DNA of 64,000 nucleotides from Collimonas antrihumi (lineage in GTDB: Bacteria; Pseudomonadota; Gammaproteobacteria; Burkholderiales; Burkholderiaceae_D): the NCBI RefSeq assembly GCF_018304965.1, contig NZ_JAGQED010000015.1, forward strand, positions 1 through 64,000. Reading direction: 5' to 3'. A program made the position numbers and the translations under genes. The notes under the pieces are model-generated. The model worked only from the letters and a program-made list of their open reading frames with translations. It had not been told where the DNA came from and did not search any database. Shown one piece after another: positions 56,107 to 64,000 of this stretch (position 1 is the first letter of the stretch; each line of letters opens with the position of its first letter).

Positions 56107-57648
56107 TCAGGCGTCGTGGAATGTGCGGGAAAAGCCTGTCAGAGTGGCCTGGATGGCACGTTCTGTCAGATCAATGCGCTTGCGCGCTTCCGACCGCTTA
56201 TGCGAGGGAATTTCTTGCAGGTTGGTAGTGGCAATGGCGTCGCACGACAGCTGATATTCACCGTCCGGTCGGCGGATGGCGCCAATTTCTTGCCAAAAAT
56301 CATCATAATCGGCGAATACCTGGCCTGTGCGGATCTGATGGAACATGACGCGATTCTGATTTCCCACCAGGATCAGCTTCTTGCAGCCATAAGCACGGCC
56401 GATTTCCCTCACCAGCCGCAGCATCAGGCCTTTCGGCCGCAGACCGAACATGTCGCGGGTGGCATTGCGCACCCGTTCCTGGGAATCGCTGCCGCGCGGA
56501 CCTTGCAGGCAACCTATGCCGATGCAAGGGGTCAGTTCGTTGCCATGGAAAGTGAAGGCGATCGAGAACAAGCGTTTTTGATCGCTGCACAGGTCGAGCG
56601 TCAGTTCACCCTCCCGGTCTAGCCTGTCAATTGCCGACAGCCGGAGTTCATAGGTAGTCCCCGACTTGCCGCTGAAGCTGCCCAGCAGCAGCGGAGCTTG
56701 CGTTGCGTGCAGGACCAGGGGTCCGAGACCTTGCCGGAAAACGAAGTCGTAGTGACTGACCAGGATATTCATGCGGTCCTGGCTGCGCAGGCGTAGCGAC
56801 TGGTAGGGACGGTAGATTTTTTGCAACAACCTGGGCGTGGCTTGCGCCAGCCTGGCATGCATCGGCGTGGTATTCCAATAGGCCAGCCAGCGTTGCGTCT
56901 GTTGGTAATACAGCACCGTGCGGACGCTCAGTTTGAGCTGCTTGGCGAAATACGACAGGCCGCGCGGCGAATGCTTCAGGCACGTGTGCAGAGTAATCCG
57001 CGGCCGGCTGCTGCCGGTGCTGGAGTGGGGCACGGCTGGCCGCAGGTACAAAAGATGGGATATCTCCGACAGCAATGTCAGGTTTTGCAGGCGGCCGTTG
57101 AGAAGTCTGATGGCCTCATGGCTGATCAGTTTGCCGTACCTGGTGTTCATGGCCAGCATCATCGCCAGAGAGATCAGGCCGGCGCCGAAAAGATCTAGCG
57201 GATAGTGCATCCCAAGAAAGATCTTGGCCCAGCTTACGGCAACCGACAGTAATACAAGCAATACACCAACCCATTTGATCTTGATGGTTTTTGCCGTCCA
57301 CAGCGTCAATCCTGTGGCGAGGATGATGGCAATCGTGACGTTAGGCGAAACACAGTGTGCGCTTTGGGCCTGGTACAGGTAATCGTTCCACGCGGTTGGC
57401 GCCAAGGCGCTCCAGAGTAGCGCAATGGCTTTGCTGGCCAATACCGCGGCAGCTGTCGTGACGATGGCTTTGAGAGAAAGGAGACGAGTGGTCCGGCTGC
57501 CGCTAATCCATAGGGCGGCAAGACTGGTCGGCACCAGATATACCCCCCATTCAGCGATCGCCAGCGCCAGCATGAACGGAATGCCGATAAACCCGGCAGG
57601 ACCATTGAATGTCGACCACAACAGGTGATTGTAAGAGGACAGAGTCAT
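56107..57648 (-). CDS. PAP2-like membrane domain fused to DUF535 (VirK/YbjX)
   Basis: A 513-residue two-part protein. Residues about 1-190 are membrane helices with a PAP2 phosphatase layout. The C3-like site AKIFLGMHYPLD keeps His148 and Asp152 but has Lys142 in place of arginine. The C2 site reads CVSPNVT instead of PSxH, so the catalytic-region histidine is lost. The C1 site (after Lys73) lacks the RP pair. Residues about 215-500 form the DUF535 domain (CLKHSPRGLSYFAKQL, LGSFSGKSGTTYELRLS, IGIGCLQGPRG). VirK/YbjX proteins are linked to envelope stress and polymyxin resistance. The PAP2 part is probably inactive as a phosphatase. Confidence 0.8.
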   Translation of the reverse strand: MTLSSYNHLLWSTFNGPAGFIGIPFMLALAIAEWGVYLVPTSLAALWISGSRTTRLLSLKAIVTTAAAVLASKAIALLWSALAPTAWNDYLYQAQSAHCVSPNVTIAIILATGLTLWTAKTIKIKWVGVLLVLLSVAVSWAKIFLGMHYPLDLFGAGLISLAMMLAMNTRYGKLISHEAIRLLNGRLQNLTLLSEISHLLYLRPAVPHSSTGSSRPRITLHTCLKHSPRGLSYFAKQLKLSVRTVLYYQQTQRWLAYWNTTPMHARLAQATPRLLQKIYRPYQSLRLRSQDRMNILVSHYDFVFRQGLGPLVLHATQAPLLLGSFSGKSGTTYELRLSAIDRLDREGELTLDLCSDQKRLFSIAFTFHGNELTPCIGIGCLQGPRGSDSQERVRNATRDMFGLRPKGLMLRLVREIGRAYGCKKLILVGNQNRVMFHQIRTGQVFADYDDFWQEIGAIRRPDGEYQLSCDAIATTNLQEIPSHKRSEARKRIDLTERAIQATLTGFSRTFHDA

Positions 57649-58012
57649 GTGCTTGGGCGATTAAAAGGGGGATTGAAGCAGTGTGAAATCATGATCAAAA
57701 TACAATCACTAGAGCCGATATTCGTTTGCTTACTTTGCGACATATAAAGATACAAATAAAAACAGGATGTTACATGCAAATTTGTGGGGGAATGTTATTT
57801 GATGAAATTATTAAATTGCCAAGTGGAAATATATGGTGCCGGGGCGATGCGCCGGACTGGCGGAGGGAGTCTGCGGGAGGATGGGGCAGATCGGGGGAAG
57901 GGACGAACCCGGTAAGGCCAGGCGGCCGCCGGGTTCGGAAAATTACTTTGGGGAGAGTAGTGTGTTGAGGGCCGGCCTCTGAATGCTACATGCAGTTTGC
58001 CGGTGGTCGCCG
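57649..58012. other. intergenic region between dapB and the DUF535 fusion
   Basis: About 365 bases. The left half is AT-rich (57690-57840) and should contain the promoter of the fusion gene. The right half is GC-rich with a CGAACCCGG/CCGGGTTCG hairpin (57904-57937). An 80-codon plus-strand frame (57726-57968) has no recognisable sequence and is not accepted. Confidence 0.45.
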
Positions 58013-58042
58013 ATACTCAGATATATTCAGATACTCAGATAT
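58013..58042. repeat. tandem repeat abutting the dapB stop codon
   Basis: ATACTCAGATAT occurs at 58013-58024 and 58031-58042, separated by ATTCAG, giving an 18-bp period. The second copy touches the dapB stop codon (58043-58045). Confidence 0.8.
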
Positions 58043-58849
58043 TCAACGCAGACCCAACACGTCCTGCATGTCGTACAGGCCGCTGCTCTTGTCGCGCAAG
58101 AAACGCGCGGCGCGTAGGGCGCCTTGTGCGTAGGTAACGCGGCTAGAGGATTTGTGCGTGATCTCGACGCGTTCGCCGATGCCGGCAAACAGGACCGTAT
58201 GGTCGCCGACGATATCGCCGCCGCGGATGGCGGCAAACCCGATCGAGGACGGATCGCGTTCCCCGGTGATGCCTTCGCGGGCATACACCGCGACGTCATC
58301 CAGCTTGCGCCCGAGTGCATCGGCGACGACCTCACCCATCATCAGCGCTGTGCCGGATGGCGCATCGACCTTATGACGATGATGGGCTTCGATGATTTCA
58401 ATGTCGTAGCCGTGGGAAAAGCTCTTGGCCGCCATTTCCAGCAATTTCAGCGTGACATTGACGCCAACGCTCATGTTGGAGGCAAATACGATGGCGGTTT
58501 TTTTTGCCGCGGCGGCAATCGCCGCCTTGCCGGCTTCATCGAAACCGGTGGTGCCGATAATCATCTTGATGCCGTGGGCGGCACAGTAGTCCAGATGCTT
58601 CAGCGTGCCCTCCGGGCGCGTGAAGTCGATCAGGAAAGCTGCCTGCGCCAGGCCCTTGGCCAGATCCGATTCAATCAGGACGTTGGCCGGCTGGCCCAGG
58701 AATGCGGCGGCGTCGGTTCCCAATTCCGGCGTGTCCGGCATATCCAGCGCACCGGCAAGCTGCGCATCGTCGGCGTTTTGAATCGCCTCAACCAGCATGC
58801 GCCCCATGCGCCCCGATGCACCTGCAACGGCTATTTTCATCTGAGTCAT
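58043..58849 (-). CDS. dapB: 4-hydroxy-tetrahydrodipicolinate reductase
   Basis: DapB makes tetrahydrodipicolinate in lysine and diaminopimelate synthesis. The 268-residue protein has the NAD(P)-binding motif [13 protein letters not shown] (about 8-20), the [14 protein letters not shown] region, and the signature [19 protein letters not shown] with catalytic histidines and lysine. It follows bamE by 37 bases. Confidence 0.97.
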   Translation of the reverse strand: MTQMKIAVAGASGRMGRMLVEAIQNADDAQLAGALDMPDTPELGTDAAAFLGQPANVLIESDLAKGLAQAAFLIDFTRPEGTLKHLDYCAAHGIKMIIGTTGFDEAGKAAIAAAAKKTAIVFASNMSVGVNVTLKLLEMAAKSFSHGYDIEIIEAHHRHKVDAPSGTALMMGEVVADALGRKLDDVAVYAREGITGERDPSSIGFAAIRGGDIVGDHTVLFAGIGERVEITHKSSSRVTYAQGALRAARFLRDKSSGLYDMQDVLGLR

Positions 58850-58886
58850 TGTTTATTCGACGATCTGAACGATTGGTTAATTTTGA

Positions 58887-59498
58887 TTACTTATAATTAG
58901 TTTTGCCTGGCGCCGGCGCGGCAGGCGCCGACGGTGCCAATTCGAGGTTCTTGAGGCTCCTCTTGGCTTCTGCTGCGCCGCCTGAGATCTTGTCCAGGTA
59001 GTCGTTTTCGGTAGGCAGGTTACCGCCATCGACACGTGCCAGCACGTTGCCGTTGAAGAAAACGCTGACGCGGCTGGTGGTGACTTCGCCATTGCCTTTT
59101 TGCAGGCGGAATACATAATCCCAGCGATCTTCATGGAACAGGTCGGTCACCAACGGCGTACCAAGTGCAAAACGCACTTGCTCGCGGGTCATGCCTTCTT
59201 TGACTTGTGCCAACATTTCTTTCGAAACAAAGTTTCCTTGCTGGATATCTATCCGATAAGGGGAAAAAATGCCCAGAAAGCGGCGATGCTTGATAGTTTG
59301 AACCCCGCTGGTGTCAGTAGCCGCGGTGTCCGCGGCGCCGCCGGGCTGGGCAGCGGGCTGCGCGGTGGACTGCGAGGTAGACTGCGAGGTAGACTGATCA
59401 ATCAGCGGATTCTTTGAAGCGCAGCCGGCCAAAGCGGCCATGAAAACAACTGCAGCGGTCAAAGCGGAGGTACGGACAGGGGAGAGCAACATTCGCAT
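58887..59498 (-). CDS. bamE: outer membrane protein assembly factor BamE (SmpA/OmlA)
   Basis: BamE is a lipoprotein of the BAM complex. The 203-residue precursor has a signal peptide ending in the lipobox LAGC-ASK. A Gln/Ser/Thr-rich linker (STSQSTSQSTAQPAAQ) follows, built by a 12-bp tandem repeat. The SmpA/OmlA domain (about 80-160) shows VSKEMLAQVKEGMTREQVRFALGTPLVTDLFH and a DYVFRL strand. The C-terminal extension beyond the E. coli length is usual in betaproteobacteria. It is divergent from fur. Confidence 0.94.
   Translation of the reverse strand: MRMLLSPVRTSALTAAVVFMAALAGCASKNPLIDQSTSQSTSQSTAQPAAQPGGAADTAATDTSGVQTIKHRRFLGIFSPYRIDIQQGNFVSKEMLAQVKEGMTREQVRFALGTPLVTDLFHEDRWDYVFRLQKGNGEVTTSRVSVFFNGNVLARVDGGNLPTENDYLDKISGGAAEAKRSLKNLELAPSAPAAPAPGKTNYK
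59357..59392. repeat. 12-bp tandem repeat within bamE
   Basis: GCTGCGCGGTGG (diverged), ACTGCGAGGTAG and ACTGCGAGGTAG. They keep the frame and encode the repeated STSQ tetrapeptide after the lipobox. Confidence 0.82.
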
Positions 59499-59513
59499 AA
59501 GGATCTCAATTGA

Positions 59514-59543
59514 TTGAGCAACTGTGCTAAAACGCTATATGAT
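59514..59543 (+). promoter_or_regulatory. possible promoter of fur
   Basis: TTGAGC (59514-59519) and TATGAT (59538-59543) are 18 bases apart, 30 bases before the fur ATG. The -35 overlaps a perfect CTCAATTGATTGAG palindrome (59505-59518) in the fur-bamE divergent region. Confidence 0.45.
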
Positions 59544-59572
59544 AAAGCAGATCATCCATTTGTGACCAAAAC

Positions 59573-60004
59573 ATGCCGAACAATCCATCCGAACTGAAAG
59601 CCAGCGGCCTCAAAGCCACCTTGCCACGCCTGAAAATCCTGGAAATTTTCCAGAACAGCGAGGTGCGTCACCTGAGCGCTGAAGACGTTTATAAAATTTT
59701 GCTGAACGACAATCTCGATGTCGGCCTGGCAACCGTGTATCGCGTACTGACGCAATTCGAGCAAGCCGGATTGTTGCAGCGCAACCACTTTGAAACCGGC
59801 AAGGCCGTGTTTGAACTCAACGAAGGCTCGCATCACGACCATCTGGTGTGCCTGGATTGTGGCCTGGTTGAAGAGTTTTACGACGAAGAAATTGAAAAAC
59901 GTCAAAAAGTCGTTGCCAAGGAACATGGCTTTGAAATCGCCGATCATGCGCTGGCTTTGTACGGGCATTGCCGGAATTGCCGCAAGAAAAAAGGGGGACA
60001 GTAA
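59573..60004 (+). CDS. fur: ferric uptake regulator Fur
   Basis: Fur represses iron-uptake genes when Fe(II) is bound. The 143-residue protein has the N-terminal winged helix ([36 protein letters not shown]) and the metal-binding dimer domain: [11 protein letters not shown] with the CxxC pair and [10 protein letters not shown] with the second pair. It is the likely regulator of the hemP-tonB-bfr block at 43.6-47.3 kb. It is divergent from bamE and convergent with the TfoX-like gene; a REPIN lies between. Confidence 0.97.
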   Translation: MPNNPSELKASGLKATLPRLKILEIFQNSEVRHLSAEDVYKILLNDNLDVGLATVYRVLTQFEQAGLLQRNHFETGKAVFELNEGSHHDHLVCLDCGLVEEFYDEEIEKRQKVVAKEHGFEIADHALALYGHCRNCRKKKGGQ

Positions 60005-60011
60005 TTTAACG

Positions 60012-60130
60012 GTAGGGTGGGCACGCCTTTGTGCCCACGCGTGAATTTAACTCCACCAATTTCGGGATCACACGGGCCTGCACTCCGGTTATCGCGGTCA
60101 CGCGTGGGCACAAAGGCGTGCCCACCCTAC
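60012..60130. repeat. REPIN with 33-bp perfect terminal inverted repeats
   Basis: Bases 60012-60044 are the exact reverse complement of 60098-60130. Each arm begins GTAGGGTGGGCAC and contains its own GTGGGCAC/GTGCCCAC hairpin, the layout of two REPs facing each other. The spacer is 53 bases. The right GTAG supplies the TAG stop of the TfoX-like gene, and the left edge lies seven bases after the fur stop. Confidence 0.92.
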
Positions 60131-60492
60131 GAGCGTTTGCGAGGTTTGGGCGCCGGCTTTGCATTAGCCTTGCGCATAGCTGCCGCATAAGCAAGCCGCG
60201 CCCATGGCGTCATTGCAGCGGCGGCATCCATGGCGTCTTCAGGCGCCGACCAGTAACTTATTTCAATCGATCTCCCTCTGCTCTCGATGACGAAAGGCCT
60301 GCAACCGGCAGCCGCGAATTGCGGCCGGGTTTCCTCATCAGTCTTGAGAAACAGGGTGCCATCGGCAACCAGGCCGATCATCACACTATCGTAGTAAATG
60401 CCATAGCCGCCAAACATCCTGCGGGCGTTGACAGCGCCAAGCGGCGCCAGCAGCTCGCGGATATAGTCGATGATCGGATCGTCTCTGGACAT
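60127..60492 (-). CDS. TfoX/Sxy N-terminal domain protein
   Basis: A 121-residue protein with the TfoX N-terminal domain (IDYIRELLAPLGAVNARRMFGGYGIYYD, VADGTLFLKTDEETRPQF, SYWSAPEDAMD; shown in parts). The TfoX C-terminal domain is absent. The two-domain TfoX/Sxy protein promotes competence; single-domain relatives have no proven role. The basic tail (KANAKPAPKPRKRS) ends at a TAG that belongs to the adjoining REPIN. Confidence 0.88.
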   Translation of the reverse strand: MSRDDPIIDYIRELLAPLGAVNARRMFGGYGIYYDSVMIGLVADGTLFLKTDEETRPQFAAAGCRPFVIESRGRSIEISYWSAPEDAMDAAAAMTPWARLAYAAAMRKANAKPAPKPRKRS

Positions 60493-60520
60493 GCTATCGG
60501 CAACTGTATTAGCAACAGCG

Positions 60521-61543
60521 TCAGCTGTGGCTCAACGCATTCGACAGCAATTTGGCGGTGATATTCACAATCGGAATCACCCGCTCATAGGCCATCCGGG
60601 TCGGGCCGATCACGCCCAGCGTGCCGACGATCTTGCCGTTGACTTCATACGGCGCGGTCACCACGCTCATTTCATCCATCGGCACCAGCTGCGATTCGCC
60701 GCCGATGAAAATCTGGACGCCGGTCGCCTTGCCGGAGATGTCGAGCAATTGCATCAAGTTGGTCTTTTGTTCGAACATGTCGAACAGTTTGCGCAAGGAA
60801 TCCATATTGGACGAGAGATCGGTGACGCTGAGCAGGTTGCGCTCGCCCGAAATCACGACTTCGTCGCTATTGTCGGTCATGGCGTCGCTGCCGGCTTCCA
60901 CCGCCGCCTGCATCAGCCAGGTCATGTCGTCGCGCAGCTTGCGCAACTCTCCTTGCAGGCGCATGCGGACGTCGTCCAGGCTGAGCCCGCCGTAATGCTG
61001 GTTGATGTAATTGGCGGCTTGCACCAGCTTGGCCGGGCTGTAGTCGACATCGGTCAGCAGCAGCCGGTTCTGGACGTCGCCGGTGGGGCTGACGATTACC
61101 AGCAGGATGCGTTTTTCCGAAAGCCGCAGGAATTCGATTTGCTGGAATATCGATTCGCGCCGTGGCGACAGCACTACCCCGGCAAAATGTGAGAGGGAAG
61201 ACAATACCTGCGCCGCATTGGTAATGATCTTTTGTTGCGAATTTGGCTGCAGGCTTGCCTGCATTTTGGATTCCAGCGCGCTTTCGTCGATTGGTTCAAC
61301 CGTCAGCAAGGTATCGACGAACATGCGGTAGCCGCGCGGTGTCGGCACCCGGCCGGCAGACGTGTGGGGACTGGCGACGAAGCCCATTTCTTCCAGATCC
61401 GCCATGATGTTGCGAATCGTCGCCGGCGACAGTTCCAGGCCGGAAATCTTGGACAGGGCACGCGAGCCAACCGGCTGGCCGTCGGCGATATACCTTTCGA
61501 CCAGGGCTTTGAGCAGGGTTTGAGCGCGATTATCTAGTTGCAT
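60521..61543 (-). CDS. hrcA: heat-inducible transcription repressor HrcA
   Basis: HrcA represses class I heat-shock genes at CIRCE elements. The 340-residue protein has the N-terminal winged helix ([37 protein letters not shown]) and the GAF-like and insertion domains of the family. No CIRCE inverted repeat was seen upstream. The related order hrcA-nadK-recN is present here, with a HAD hydrolase gene inserted. Confidence 0.96.
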   Translation of the reverse strand: MQLDNRAQTLLKALVERYIADGQPVGSRALSKISGLELSPATIRNIMADLEEMGFVASPHTSAGRVPTPRGYRMFVDTLLTVEPIDESALESKMQASLQPNSQQKIITNAAQVLSSLSHFAGVVLSPRRESIFQQIEFLRLSEKRILLVIVSPTGDVQNRLLLTDVDYSPAKLVQAANYINQHYGGLSLDDVRMRLQGELRKLRDDMTWLMQAAVEAGSDAMTDNSDEVVISGERNLLSVTDLSSNMDSLRKLFDMFEQKTNLMQLLDISGKATGVQIFIGGESQLVPMDEMSVVTAPYEVNGKIVGTLGVIGPTRMAYERVIPIVNITAKLLSNALSHS

Positions 61544-61618
61544 AGTGGTCTATTTTAGCGAGCGCCGCAGAAGTGTGGTGTTTTTCCAGCGGCTTATAAA
61601 TGCACTTATACACTGTTT

Positions 61619-62386
61619 TTATCCGCTAATAGCAGTTTGTTCCAGCCATGCTTCCAGCTCGTGCAAGCTGGTGCAACTGGCTTGCGCGCTGACTCCGGCC
61701 GGTAATTCGCGGTCAAAGCGATTGATCCAGACCGCTTGCAAGCCGGCCTGCTGGGCGCCGACCACGTCCAGCAGGGGATCGTCGCCGGCATATACGGTTT
61801 CTTCCGGCGCCACATTCAAGGCTGCGCAAGCCGCATGGAAAATGCTCGGGTCGGGTTTGCCGCAGCCGAAGCTATGCGCTGCGATCGATGTCTGGAAATG
61901 CCGGGCCAGGCCGATTTTGTCAAGATCGGCGAAACCATTCGAGATCGTGCCCAGCAGCAGGTGTCGGCGTTGTTGCAGCCGGGCCAGTACCGGCTCGACG
62001 TCGTCGAATGGCGTCACGGCATGCCGCGCCTCGGAAAATACCGCCATCGCCGCATCCACTTTGCCGATGTCTTCGCCGACGCTGTCGAAGCTGGCGGTCA
62101 GCGCCGCGTGGCGCAACTTCCAAAGGTCGAATTTGAACACCGGGTTGCTAGCCACCAGATCCTGGCGTTGCTGACGCAGGCTTTCAATCGTGAATTGGCG
62201 GGTAACAGCAGGGGCATGCTCGCGCATCCAGTCGAACAGCAGTTGTTCGGCGCGTGCGATCACCGGCGCGATCGGCCACAGCGTATCGTCGAGATCGAAC
62301 AGCACGGCCTTGATGGCAAGCGGTTTGCCGGGGCGGGATGGTGGGAAGATGGTTGAATTATTCATAATATTATTAGCAAACGCCAT
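61619..62386 (-). CDS. HAD family hydrolase
   Basis: A haloacid dehalogenase-type phosphatase of about 255 residues. Motif I is [10 protein letters not shown] (both aspartates), motif [13 protein letters not shown], motif III near [14 protein letters not shown] and motif [17 protein letters not shown]. The start at 62386 has AAGGA seven bases upstream; an ATG at 62401 is also open. The substrate is unknown; similar proteins are annotated as phosphoglycolate phosphatase or 5'-nucleotidase. It is divergent from nadK. Confidence 0.9.
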   Translation of the reverse strand: MAFANNIMNNSTIFPPSRPGKPLAIKAVLFDLDDTLWPIAPVIARAEQLLFDWMREHAPAVTRQFTIESLRQQRQDLVASNPVFKFDLWKLRHAALTASFDSVGEDIGKVDAAMAVFSEARHAVTPFDDVEPVLARLQQRRHLLLGTISNGFADLDKIGLARHFQTSIAAHSFGCGKPDPSIFHAACAALNVAPEETVYAGDDPLLDVVGAQQAGLQAVWINRFDRELPAGVSAQASCTSLHELEAWLEQTAISG

Positions 62387-62477
62387 GTGCGTATCCTTCA
62401 TTGCAAGCCTAAATTATGGTCTAATCGCCAGCATGCGGCCTATAAAATCATCTTCTCAACCCGGATCGTCCACCTCC

Positions 62478-63362
62478 ATGCCGAAAACCATTGCTATAGT
62501 CGGCAAATATTTTGCGGTCGGCATTTCCGAATCGCTGACCGAAATCGTCGATTTTTTGCAAGATCGCGGTCATCACGTGGTGCTCGAAGCCGAGACTGCG
62601 CAGAATGTTGCGATGGCCGGCATTGCCGCCATGACCCCGGCCGAGATCGGCGAACAGGCTGACGCCGCGATTATCGTCGGCGGCGACGGCACCATGCTCG
62701 GGATTGCCCGCCAGCTGGCGCCGTATGATGTGCCTTTGATCGGCATCAACCAGGGGCGCCTCGGGTTTATCACCGATATTTCGCTGGAGCGGATGCTGCC
62801 GGTGCTGGGTGAAATGCTGGACGGGAATGTCGAATCGGAGCGCCGCAGCCTGTTGCAAGGGGCGGTCATGCGCGACGGCAAGCAAATCTTCAGCGCCCTG
62901 GCGTTCAACGATGTGGTGGTGTCGCGTGGCGCTGCTTCCGGCATGGCGGAACTGATGGTCGAGGTTGATGGCCGCTTCATGTACAACCAGCGTTCCGACG
63001 GCTTGATCGTGGCGACGCCGACCGGTTCCACCGCGTATGCCTTGTCGGCGGGCGGGCCTTTGTTGCATCCTTCGCTGGGCGGTATCGTGCTGGTGCCGAT
63101 CGCGCCGCATGCGCTGTCGAACCGGCCTATCGTGATCCCGGACAGCAGTGAAATCGTAATTGAGATTGTGAACGGCCGCGACATGAGCGCCAATTTCGAC
63201 ATGCAATCGCTGGCCAGCCTGCAGCATGGCGACCGCATCCTGATACGGCGTTCCGAACACACCATCACCTTCCTGCACCCGGCCGGCTGGAGTTATTACG
63301 ATACCTTGCGACAAAAGTTACACTGGAACGAATATCCGTCGGCGGAAGGGCAACTCAAGTAA
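62478..63362 (+). CDS. nadK: NAD kinase
   Basis: NadK phosphorylates NAD to NADP. The ATG at 62478 gives 294 residues ([15 protein letters not shown]), close to the E. coli length; an ATG at 62433 would add 15. The motifs are [15 protein letters not shown] (GGDG), RLGFITDI, and [23 protein letters not shown]. It is followed by recN after 88 bases, the order seen in many Gram-negative bacteria. Confidence 0.95.
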   Translation: MPKTIAIVGKYFAVGISESLTEIVDFLQDRGHHVVLEAETAQNVAMAGIAAMTPAEIGEQADAAIIVGGDGTMLGIARQLAPYDVPLIGINQGRLGFITDISLERMLPVLGEMLDGNVESERRSLLQGAVMRDGKQIFSALAFNDVVVSRGAASGMAELMVEVDGRFMYNQRSDGLIVATPTGSTAYALSAGGPLLHPSLGGIVLVPIAPHALSNRPIVIPDSSEIVIEIVNGRDMSANFDMQSLASLQHGDRILIRRSEHTITFLHPAGWSYYDTLRQKLHWNEYPSAEGQLK

Positions 63363-63450
63363 CGCATTTTTGTAAGTCGTTTGTGTGTCATTCGCAAGTC
63401 ATTTTTCAACGCTATTTTTACATCTATCTTTAAGCCACTCCCACATTCCC

Positions 63451-64000
63451 ATGTTGCGCACACTTTCCATACGCGATTTTGTCATCGTCGATGCCATCGA
63501 GCTTGAGTTCGCTGCCGGCTTTACCGTATTCACCGGCGAAACCGGCGCCGGCAAGTCTATTCTGATCGACGCCCTGGCTTTGGCGCTGGGTGGCCGCGGT
63601 GACGCCAGCGTGGTGCGCGAAGGCGCGGCCAAGGCCGATGTGACGGCGGAGTTCACGCTGGCCGGCGCGGCTGACGGAGCGGTTCCCGGAGATGTCAACA
63701 GCTGGCTGGAGCAAAACGAGTTCGCCAGTGAGGATGGCGTGATCCTGATGCGGCGCGTGATCGACAATGCCGGCCGCTCCAAAGCATTTATCAACGGCGT
63801 TGCGGCAACCGCATCGCAATTGCGCGAACTGGGCGAAATGCTGGTCGATATTCACGGCCAGCATGCGCACCAGTCGCTGTTGAAGAGCGAGGCGCAACGA
63901 CTCTTGCTGGATGGTCAGGCCGGACTGCAGGATGATTTGCTGGCGCTTGCCGGCGCCTTCAAAAGCTGGCGTTCGCTGGCACGTCAACGCGAAGAGTTTG
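63451..64000 (+). CDS. recN: DNA repair protein RecN (5' part)
   Basis: RecN is an SMC-like ATPase that acts at double-strand breaks. The frame opens at ATG 63451 (MLRTLSIRDFVIVDAIELEF) and runs off the window after 183 codons. It has the Walker A motif FTGETGAGKSILIDALALALG (about 28-48) and the conserved MLVDIHGQHAHQSLL region. The coiled coil and Walker B lie beyond the end. Confidence 0.95.
   Translation, partial: MLRTLSIRDFVIVDAIELEFAAGFTVFTGETGAGKSILIDALALALGGRGDASVVREGAAKADVTAEFTLAGAADGAVPGDVNSWLEQNEFASEDGVILMRRVIDNAGRSKAFINGVAATASQLRELGEMLVDIHGQHAHQSLLKSEAQRLLLDGQAGLQDDLLALAGAFKSWRSLARQREEF

Noticed and set aside
57726-57968. 80-codon plus-strand frame in the dapB-DUF535 gap
   Set aside because: No ribosome-binding site, no recognisable sequence, and its second half is Gly/Arg-rich as expected from a GC-rich spacer.
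61544-61618. CIRCE operator upstream of hrcA
   Set aside because: The TTAGCACTC-N9-GAGTGCTAA pattern was looked for and not found.

Overview
The window is a continuous, densely coded piece of a Gram-negative bacterial chromosome. Signs of the phylum include LptE, BamE, DsbB/DsbC, TonB-ExbBD, a PilS/PilR pair and an Obg-ProB-RppH order. The protein sequences and gene neighbourhoods (fur divergent from bamE-dapB; leuS-lptE-holA-proA; ccsA-like/PP0621/pilS/pilR/ampD; histone H1-like and SWIB proteins; two-ATP-cone NrdA) point to a betaproteobacterium of the order Burkholderiales, most like Oxalobacteraceae. The genus cannot be fixed from sequence reading alone.

Layout. 1-4.3 kb: hemA, prfA, dsbB, prmC on the minus strand. 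4.4-9.3 kb: a minus-strand signalling set of OmpR-type regulator, FecR/LysM envelope protein and CHASE2 histidine kinase. 9.8-11.7 kb: minCDE. 12.1 kb: tRNA-Phe. 12.4-17.5 kb: UbiH-family hydroxylase, dsbC, MobA-like transferase, DUF3429 protein and M61 peptidase. 17.5-18.4 kb: ubiX and grxD. 18.6-25.3 kb: rplU-rpmA-obgE-proB, CNP1-like, rppH, proS. 25.4-28.8 kb: lytic transglycosylase followed by an accessory restriction-modification island (vsr, C5 cytosine methyltransferase, GIY-YIG nuclease). 28.9-31 kb: SWIB protein and ffh. 31.3-36.4 kb: cytochrome c assembly-like protein, PP0621-like protein, pilS, pilR, ampD. 36.5-41.1 kb: NrdR-type promoter and nrdAB. 41.6-43.5 kb: histone H1-like protein, yggT, yggU. 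43.6-47.3 kb: an iron block on the minus strand (hemP, unknown protein, bfd, tonB, exbB, exbD, bfr) with Fur-box-like sites. 47.5-50 kb: RlmL-like methyltransferase, HCCA isomerase family protein, hemJ. 50.2-55.9 kb: proA, holA, lptE, leuS. 56.1-57.6 kb: an unusual fusion of a PAP2-like membrane domain with DUF535 (VirK/YbjX). 58-64 kb: dapB, bamE, fur, TfoX-like, hrcA, HAD hydrolase, nadK, and the first part of recN, which runs off the window.

Most genes are housekeeping. The accessory or less ordinary parts are the restriction-modification island, the PAP2-like/DUF535 fusion, the CHASE2/FecR/OmpR trio and the unknown protein in the iron operon. Two repeat systems thread the intergenic space. 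One is a REP/REPIN family headed by GTAGGGTGGGC (five copies or fragments). The other is a set of at least 16 short tandem duplications (units of 9-18 bp, 2-4 copies) that very often start at, contain or abut a stop codon. No rRNA genes, CRISPR array, insertion sequence or prophage was seen.
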